Assembly: GCA_001557505.1 (NCBI GenBank)
Contig: LSAX01000010.1
Span: 930,001 to 994,000, forward strand
Length of the DNA stretch: 64,000 nt
Direction: 5' to 3'
Source of the DNA: Reticulascus tulasneorum
Lineage: Eukaryota > Ascomycota > Sordariomycetes > Glomerellales > Reticulascaceae
In this document: piece by piece, positions 58,136-64,000 of the stretch
How positions within the stretch are numbered: position 1 is the stretch's first letter
Layout: each line of letters begins with the position of its first letter
Program-made: the position numbers and the translations under genes
Notes under the pieces: generated by a model
Seen by the model: the letters and a program-made list of their open reading frames with translations, nothing else
Database searches by the model: none
What the model was told of the DNA's origin: nothing

Positions 58136-58615
58136 ATGAGTCTCCTCCGCTCCGCTGGCACGTCCTCATCAGCGCTCCTACTCATAAGTGGAGTTGCAAG
58201 CATCCCCGGCGCCACTGCCGTCCGCAGCCAGTTCCCAACGCGCAGCTACGCAACGCCAGCCGCAGACGCGGACCTCGCCTTCATGGCGCAGCCCTGGGCG
58301 GACAGCACGGCTCCGAGCCCGACGGCGAGGCGCGGAACAGACCGGAGGAGCCATGCCGGGGCTGCAACCGACCGGCGCCGGGATGCCTTATGACTAGCCG
58401 AAGAAGCCGCGGAACAAATCGTTGGCGCGGCTACTGGCGAGCACGCGAGGGGGGGCGGGAAGCGAGCCGCGGGCAAGAAGTCGGCGAGGGAGGCTGTTGG
58501 GCTTGTGCTGAGTAATAACGCGCAGTATGCGCTGCCGGGGTCGCGGTATCTTGAGAAGTTCTCGCGCTCCCGAGATGGGCAGACGCTTGCTTCCGTAAGG
58601 GATATTGAGATTTAG
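58136..58615 (+). CDS. Small putative mitochondrial protein; frame continues through UGA CUA
   Basis: I do not recognise the family. From the ATG (context ACCAAATG) 85 codons run to TGA at 58391-58393. The same frame then stays open for 73 more codons to TAG at 58613-58615. The N-terminus (MSLLRSAGTSSSALLLISG, later FPTRSYATPA) has Arg/Ser and no acids, with RSYA resembling a mitochondrial cleavage site. The stop is followed by CTAG, so the junction reads UGA CUA G, the best-known stop-readthrough context in fungi and animals. The extension is protein-like, with LAEEAAEQIVGAATGE and YALPGSRYLEKFSRSRDGQT, and a GC-rich third position. It does not end in a peroxisomal SKL-type signal. The short form would be 85 aa, and the readthrough form 159 aa. 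A decayed gene or a missed frame change is the alternative. Confidence 0.45.
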
Positions 58616-59022
58616 GGGGATGGGGACTGGCATGGGAGGCGATGCTGAGTGTCAACTCTGCAGGGAAGAATCTTGGGCACTATCGCCCGCTAATTTGGTT
58701 CTATGGTTAGAATTTTCGTCAAGAGGCGTCTAATAAACTGTTCAAGCCTCTCATCTTGGTTCATGTAAAGAAGGAGAGCCGATTCGTCGTATCATCGGAG
58801 TCTGTTCATGGTGATCTTTCTTCTAGACCAAACCCTACTTAAGGACAATTGCCTATTCGGGGCATCGTGGGGGCCGGAGACCAGGATGGAGCATGCCTAC
58901 CTCTTATCGTCACGTGTTTTCGCGATAAAGCACAAAGATTTCGGCGTGACGCAGAATTTAGACCAACAGATTCAGAGATGGGAGGAGGCGTATGTTGAGA
59001 TTGAGTCAGAGGACCTGCATCT
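58616..59022. other. Intergenic, 407 bp, RNase Z promoter
   Basis: No distinct element is seen beyond the leader preceding the RNase Z ATG. Confidence 0.5.
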
Positions 59023-61791
59023 ATGTCCTTGCAGAATGCTCCTAAGTGCCTGGCTAGACTCTCCTTCCAGAGCCGCAAATATCATTCGAACCTGAAGCCC
59101 GTGTTCCGCACGGTCAAGGTCGCCCCCGACGCCTTCGACGCTCCAAAAACTATTGTGTTACCTGCCGGATGGAATAAACGTCTCGGCGGCTACACTTTCA
59201 CCGTGCTCCAGCAAGCCCGCAAGCGGCCCCCTCCTCAGCAGACATCCGACAGCCTGCCGGACCTCAGAAAACCCATGTCGAACTGGATCCAGATCGTGGG
59301 GGCGCCGACGGCGGACACCGTTGGCGCCAGTCTCGTGCTGCACTTCGATCACCGGCGGTACCTGTTTGGCAACCTCTCAGAAGGCACCCAGCGAGCTCTC
59401 GGACAACGCAAAGTATCCATGGCCAAGATCGAGCAAATCTTTCTCTCCGGGGTGATCAATTGGCACAATGTGGGCGGCATGTTGGGAATGATGCTCACAG
59501 TCGCCGACGTTCTCGACTCGAGCCGATCGGAATTCGAGGCACAGAACGAGGCCCGAAGAGCAGCTGGCAAGCCATTATTAAAGATGAAGGGCCCGACAAG
59601 ATTAGATATACACGGAGGACCGAACCTGGCCTACAGTCTAGCAACCGCTCGATATTTCGTTTTTCGAAAAGGCATGCCCATCCATCCACGGGAGATAATC
59701 GAGGATCCGCGGCTGGGAAATCCAAGTTCCCTGGCGCCAGACTGGGAGGATGATGCCATAATGGTCTGGAACGTGCCGATTTCTCAGCAGAATTCGATGA
59801 GACCTACAACCCCGGCAACGCCGCGAAAACGAAGCCACGAGATAATGTCTGGGGCGGAGGAGGAGACATCGGTAGCCGAGAACGGCAAGTTCTCGCAGGC
59901 AGAATTGAAGAAACTGGACCAGGAGGCACTGCTTGCGGTGGTTGGAGCCATGTTCAACTCTGACTGGAGCAGAGATGCTTTGGTGCAGACGAAGCTTCGA
60001 ACTATCACGGGGCCGGCCACGTTATTCATTCGCGAAAACAATCAGATCCAACGGTACACCGGCCCGCGGCCAGGTGGCGAGGAGGAGGTGCCAGATATCG
60101 ATGTCTTGGTACGGCACCCATGGCCTGGGGCCAAGATTCCCCGGATCCCAGACACCACCTACTCCAATACCTCGTTGTGTTACATCGTGAAAAATCGAGG
60201 GAAGAGAGGAAAGTTCGACCCTCGGAAAGCTACCGGGTATGGTATTGCCAAAAGGGATTTCAAACTGCTGGCAGCGGGCCAGACTGTCAAGGGCAAAGAC
60301 GACATGGACGTAACACCTGATATGGTTCTTGATGCTGCATTCAAGGGTGTCGGCTTCGCCGTGTTGGAGATCCCCGACGCCTCGTACATCGAGAGCTTCC
60401 TCGACCGACCAGAGTGGAGGAATCCAGAGCTCATGGACAATGTGTCTGGATTTTTCTGGATTCTGGGGCGCTCGGTGGTCGACGATCCAAGAATACAAAA
60501 GTTCATAAAGGAGAGACCCAGCATTAAGCATCAGGTTCTCGCACCGGATACTGGTCCCAACATGTTGGCTTATGAAGGATATGCGAACATGTTCACCAAC
60601 CTGCGTCGAATCGACCCCGACAGATTCCAAGTTCTCTACTTTGACAACAATATCCGGGATCTGTCAGGGCTGGGAGATTCCGTGCAGGCTGGCCGAGTAG
60701 GGGTGAAGGCACAACTGATGCCGGCATTCCGACTCTCTGAGGACGAAATCGTGAAGTCCCCTACGTTCGAGGGGGCGGAAAACATGGATGAAGAAGTGCT
60801 ATCGCTCGCGCAACAAGCTCGGCAGAAGATTTCGGACCCCAAGTTTCTTGCAGAGTGTGAGGAGACCGAGAAGGACATCCCCAACCGAGATGCATTGATC
60901 ATGCCCCTCGGCACAGGATCCGCGCTGCCGTCAAAGTACCGCAACGTATCCGCGACACTGATCAGGGTACCTGGAGTTGGAAGTTATTTCCTGGACTGCG
61001 GAGAGAACACGCTGGGACAGCTACGCCGGGTATGCAAGGAGGACGAAATGTCCAGCATCCTCCAAGACCTTCGATGTATATTCATCAGCCATTTGCACGC
61101 GGACCATCACCTCGGAACCGCGAGCGTCATCAAAGCATGGCACGAGGCGACCAAAAAAACCAACCCAGAAGCAAAGCTAAGCATTTGCGGCCCTGATCTC
61201 ATGCACACCTGGATTCGAGAATACAGCCAGGTAGAAGACATAGGCTATAACCGCATCTTCTTCATCGTGCCCGAGGATGGGCCCCTCAAGGAGGGCAACC
61301 CAGCCGGCCTGTCCGCAATCGCCAGGGTCCCCGTCAACCACTGCCACGGAGCCTATGCCGGCGTCCTAACCTGGCCCTCGGGCCTCAAGATTGCCTATTC
61401 AGGCGACTGCCGGCCAAGCGATGCTTTCGTGAGAATCGGGAACGGCGCCACGCTGCTTGTCCATGAGAGCACGTTCGACGACGACAAGCAAGGCGACGCC
61501 CTCGCCAAGAAACACTGCACCATGTCCGAGGCGCTGGACGTTGCGCAGCGCATGGGCGCGCGGAGGGTGCTGTTGACGCACTTCTCGCAGCGGTATGCGA
61601 AGGTACCAATCCTGGAAAGGCAGACGGTCGTGGCGGAGCAAGGCGTGGAGGTCGTGAAGGACCAGGTCGTGTTGATGGCGTTCGATCAGATGAGGGTCAA
61701 GTTGGGCGAGTTCAGGAAAGCCGCCGCCTTCTTGCCGGCGATCCGGAGGTACTTTGATATCGAAAATGATACGAAGCCGGAGGACGTCTAG
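59023..61791 (+). CDS. TRZ1: tRNA 3' endonuclease, long-form RNase Z (ELAC2/Trz1)
   Basis: This enzyme cuts 3' trailers from pre-tRNAs in nucleus and mitochondria before CCA addition. It is a single exon of 922 aa, a usual size for the long form. The first ~25 residues (MSLQNAPKCLARLSFQSRKYH) are basic and acid-free, fitting a mitochondrial presequence. The N-terminal half is the degenerate beta-lactamase domain (FLSGVINWHNVGGMLGMML, where the metal His motif is lost). The C-terminal half is active, starting LGTGSALPSKYRNVS. Its metal motif is SHLHADHHLG (His690, His692, Asp694, His695), followed by YSGDCRPSD, HESTFDDD and LTHFSQRY. A flexible exosite-bearing arm lies between. A tRNA gene lies 0.8 kb downstream, which is probably coincidence. 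Confidence 0.97.
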   Translation: MSLQNAPKCLARLSFQSRKYHSNLKPVFRTVKVAPDAFDAPKTIVLPAGWNKRLGGYTFTVLQQARKRPPPQQTSDSLPDLRKPMSNWIQIVGAPTADTVGASLVLHFDHRRYLFGNLSEGTQRALGQRKVSMAKIEQIFLSGVINWHNVGGMLGMMLTVADVLDSSRSEFEAQNEARRAAGKPLLKMKGPTRLDIHGGPNLAYSLATARYFVFRKGMPIHPREIIEDPRLGNPSSLAPDWEDDAIMVWNVPISQQNSMRPTTPATPRKRSHEIMSGAEEETSVAENGKFSQAELKKLDQEALLAVVGAMFNSDWSRDALVQTKLRTITGPATLFIRENNQIQRYTGPRPGGEEEVPDIDVLVRHPWPGAKIPRIPDTTYSNTSLCYIVKNRGKRGKFDPRKATGYGIAKRDFKLLAAGQTVKGKDDMDVTPDMVLDAAFKGVGFAVLEIPDASYIESFLDRPEWRNPELMDNVSGFFWILGRSVVDDPRIQKFIKERPSIKHQVLAPDTGPNMLAYEGYANMFTNLRRIDPDRFQVLYFDNNIRDLSGLGDSVQAGRVGVKAQLMPAFRLSEDEIVKSPTFEGAENMDEEVLSLAQQARQKISDPKFLAECEETEKDIPNRDALIMPLGTGSALPSKYRNVSATLIRVPGVGSYFLDCGENTLGQLRRVCKEDEMSSILQDLRCIFISHLHADHHLGTASVIKAWHEATKKTNPEAKLSICGPDLMHTWIREYSQVEDIGYNRIFFIVPEDGPLKEGNPAGLSAIARVPVNHCHGAYAGVLTWPSGLKIAYSGDCRPSDAFVRIGNGATLLVHESTFDDDKQGDALAKKHCTMSEALDVAQRMGARRVLLTHFSQRYAKVPILERQTVVAEQGVEVVKDQVVLMAFDQMRVKLGEFRKAAAFLPAIRRYFDIENDTKPEDV

Positions 61792-62614
61792 AGCGATGCA
61801 TGGCGGATGTGTCGCTGCGGACGGCAGCGCCGATAGACAGCCTTGTGTATTATAGAAAACTCATAGACTCATTCAGACATCTCGCCCTGGGGCCATTCAT
61901 TCTTGGATTACGTTATTGGAGGCTGTTGGGATATCCGCAGTCACGCATCCTGATCTTTGCCAAATGGCTTATTCCCTTGCGGTCGATCCATATCCATACT
62001 GCGGGCTAGCTTACTCAAACTCATACAGACTGTGAATTGTAATCCCCTACGGGGGAGCCGCGCAGCTCAGGCAAAAGGTATATCCACCACAGCTATGGCA
62101 CTGACATCCCTATTTATAAGGGGTAGAGTAGGGGCTGGTGTAATGAGTCTCCCCTAGCCCATCAGACGAGAGTGTGTGATAATGGCCGGTCTCCTTTCAA
62201 AGTCGTTGGAGCTTGGCCACTGGCATCGTCCTTCGCAGTGGCCCATGAGGTCACTGGGACATATGCCAAGATCGGACCAATCCAACGATCATGAATTACT
62301 GGCGATGACAACTTCACACGAGGTAGCCCAAAGCTATATCCGCCAGGAAAATGCCGCCGGGATGGGTAGCAATACTCCTGGAAGCATTTACACGATACTG
62401 ATGTTCACCACTATGCTGGCGACTGTACTTTGGATATGATCGACAACCCCCTCATCTGAGAAAGGTTAATTGATTAAACCCAAAGAAAAGTCATCGTTCT
62501 CTTGGCTCGTGGGACTGCTTCAAATCACCTCGTCAACTTCTCCAACAAATACAGCATGGAGAGTGGCAAAGTAGCAACAAAAAAGTAGGAGCAAAAAGCA
62601 AAAAGATAACATCT
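61792..62614. other. Intergenic, 823 bp
   Basis: This is the RNase Z 3' flank. An 85-codon frame (62182-62439) with a hydrophobic end (ILMFTTMLATVLWI) has no homology I can recognise and is not called. Poly-A-like runs precede the tRNA 3' end. Confidence 0.45.
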
Positions 62615-62703
62615 AGATCGCGATGGGAGTCGAACCCACAATCTTCAGAGATAGGAAATCGGTGGACCGAAATCTGACGCCTTAGCCATTAGGCCACGCG
62701 ACC
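62615..62703 (-). tRNA. tRNA-Arg (UCG), with 16-nt intron
   Basis: On the minus strand a complete cloverleaf folds. The acceptor stem is GGTCGCG with CGCGATC (one G-U). The D stem is GCCT/AGGC with loop AATGGCTA. The anticodon stem is TCAGA/TCTGA. The T arm is GTGGG TTCGACT CCCAT. The loop sequence TTTCGG places U33 before anticodon UCG, and 16 extra bases between positions 37 and 38 mark the standard tRNA intron site. The body matches eukaryotic tRNA-Arg(UCG). It decodes CGA. CCA is not encoded, as expected. Confidence 0.93.
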
Positions 62704-63124
62704 GCTAGTTGTCGCTAGCGGACTTCATGCAGAATTTGGCTGCTATTATTCTAATTAAAGCTATCTAGATTTCGCTCAGAAGCTTTGGCACTCTTGTTGC
62801 CTGGAAATTTATGAACGAGTGAACTTGTAGGGCAAGCCGCCCACCCAGCTGTCGACAGTCGACAGCCCACCAAACGCCGAAATCGGCACACACCCCATCG
62901 GTTACAGAGGGTTGAAGGATTCCGATACAGAGCACAGTCAATGTGACCTCTGGTACACCTCACCGCTTCGTAGCAGAGCTCTCTGAGAGCCATACCACTG
63001 TGGCAGCCGTTGTCAAGTGTGTATTCGACCTCCAGGACCATCCTCGCACAATCTTCGATGCGTGCAACCAAACCATACCTCAATTAGAACCATCCCAGAG
63101 CCAATTGACTCCCCAGTTGCGACG
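62704..63124. other. Divergent spacer, tRNA-Arg / FSF1
   Basis: These 421 bp hold the FSF1 promoter and leader and the upstream flank of the tRNA. Nothing else is seen. Confidence 0.5.
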
Positions 63125-64000
63125 ATGTCTGCGTCTTTGCCTGGCAACCGGGAGCTGCCCGCGTCCCAGTATGACTTGAGCACATACTGGGGCAGGGTGC
63201 GCCATTCCGTTGGTCTTACGGATCCGAGGTGAGTAACTATTCTAGTAGAGAAGCTCGATTGGATCAATCGGAGGAGTGGACGCGTGTTATGAGGTTGGTG
63301 AGGTCTGGGGGATCTGGGAGCAAGATGGAACTTCATACTGCTTGCACAGTTTGGCTGACTTGATCTTCCTACGCCGCAGCACATTGCTCGTCGGCAAGAC
63401 TGGACTAGAGCATGCGAAGAAACTCATAATCGACTATAAGCAGGGCAATGTCAAGGAAATGACGCCGGAGATATGGAGGGCGAAGAAGGTGGTGGACTCC
63501 ACGCTACATCCAGGTACGAATTGATCCCTGAGTATCTTTCCGACGTTGGGCTAACATGGAGGCGCCAGATACTGGCCTGCCGGTCCTATTACCGTTCCGA
63601 ATGTCCTGCTTTGTTCTCTCGAATCTTATAGTTACCGCCGGCATGCTTCAGCCAGGTCTACAGGTTGGTGGTTCTGTTACGGCCCATGTCTCCAGAGAAA
63701 AATACTGATATCTCCCCAGACTCCTGGCACCATCGCATGGCAAGTTGTCAACCAGTCTCTAAACGTCGCCATCAACAGCGCAAACGCGAATAAATCCACA
63801 CCCCTTACTACGTCTAAGCTCGTCCAGTCCTACGCCGTCGCAGTGACAATATCCTGCTCCGTTGCGGTCGGTCTAAACAAGCTCGTCCCGCGACTGAAGA
63901 ACCTCTCCGAGGGCTCGCGAACGGTGTTGACGAGGCTTGTGCCATTTGCGGCCGTCGCCTCGGCCGGCGCGCTGAACGTGTTCCTCATGCGGAGGGAGGA
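63125..64000 (+). CDS. FSF1: Sideroflexin, mitochondrial amino-acid (serine) carrier (3' partial)
   Basis: Sideroflexins are inner-mitochondrial-membrane carriers; animal SFXN1 moves serine for one-carbon metabolism, and yeast Fsf1 is the homologue. Exons are 63125-63228, 63380-63513, 63569-63663 and 63720 to past the window end, all in phase. Family marks are the N-terminal block PASQYDLSTYWGRVRHSVGL, the helix GLEHAKKLIIDYKQGNV, and the signature HPDTG followed by LLPFRMSCFV. The Asn-rich WQVVNQSLNVAINSANANKS and the hydrophobic segment SYAVAVTISCSVAVGLNKLV also fit. The HPDTG signature is created across the second splice junction, which confirms that intron. About two thirds of the usual ~320 residues are present before the window ends. 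Confidence 0.94.

Noticed and set aside
62182..62439. 85-codon plus frame with a hydrophobic C-terminus between RNase Z and the tRNA
   Set aside because: A lone tail-anchor-like stretch is not enough; no homology, TATA box or conserved start context.
1..64000. CRISPR arrays, transposons, long terminal repeats, rRNA genes, secondary-metabolite cluster
   Set aside because: No direct-repeat arrays, transposase or reverse-transcriptase motifs, or polyketide/peptide synthase domains were seen. The adenylate-forming protein is the CPS1/DIP2 type, without carrier or condensation domains.

Overview
The window is nuclear DNA of a filamentous ascomycete (Pezizomycotina). The evidence is short introns (mostly 49-65 nt) with GTANGT donors and CTAAC-type branch sites, an intron-containing tRNA-Arg(UCG), and fungal family members such as DRS1, VAM7, PDE1, APP1 and a CPS1/DIP2-type adenylate-forming protein. 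Nothing in the sequence fixes the order or genus. No prophage, CRISPR, rRNA or intact transposon is visible.

Layout. The first ~12.8 kb looks accessory. It holds the 3' part of a NACHT-ankyrin NLR-like gene (+, cut by the left edge), a secreted M43-type metalloprotease (+), and a 16-exon dynamin-superfamily large GTPase of the SLIP-GC type (-). From ~14 kb the content is mostly conserved: APP1 phosphatidate phosphatase (-), DRS1 RNA helicase (-) sharing a short divergent promoter with an EB1-family protein (+), VAM7 SNARE (+), and an uncharacterised membrane/coiled-coil protein (+). Next come a secreted amidase (+), an allantoate-permease-like MFS transporter (+), a GNAT acetyltransferase (+), the large CPS1/DIP2 homologue (-), an uncharacterised nuclear-looking protein (+), class II phosphodiesterase PDE1 (+), and a flavin-reductase-like protein (-) divergent from ADE4 (+). 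The right end has a small putative mitochondrial protein gene interrupted by UGA CUA (+), long-form RNase Z (+), tRNA-Arg (-), and the 5' part of sideroflexin FSF1 (+, cut by the right edge).

The genes do not form one pathway. Two functional echoes are worth noting. RNase Z and a tRNA gene lie side by side. An NLR-like sensor and a large GTPase, both from families that are usually variable and expanded in fungi, lie 4 kb apart. Gene models were built by hand from splice sites and reading-frame continuity. All multi-exon models close in frame.

The observation most worth testing is the UGA-CUA-G junction at 58391, in the middle of an open frame that continues for 73 more codons. Also notable are a 261-nt stop-free intron with 3n length in the 26.5 kb gene, and microexons in both the NLR and the large GTPase.
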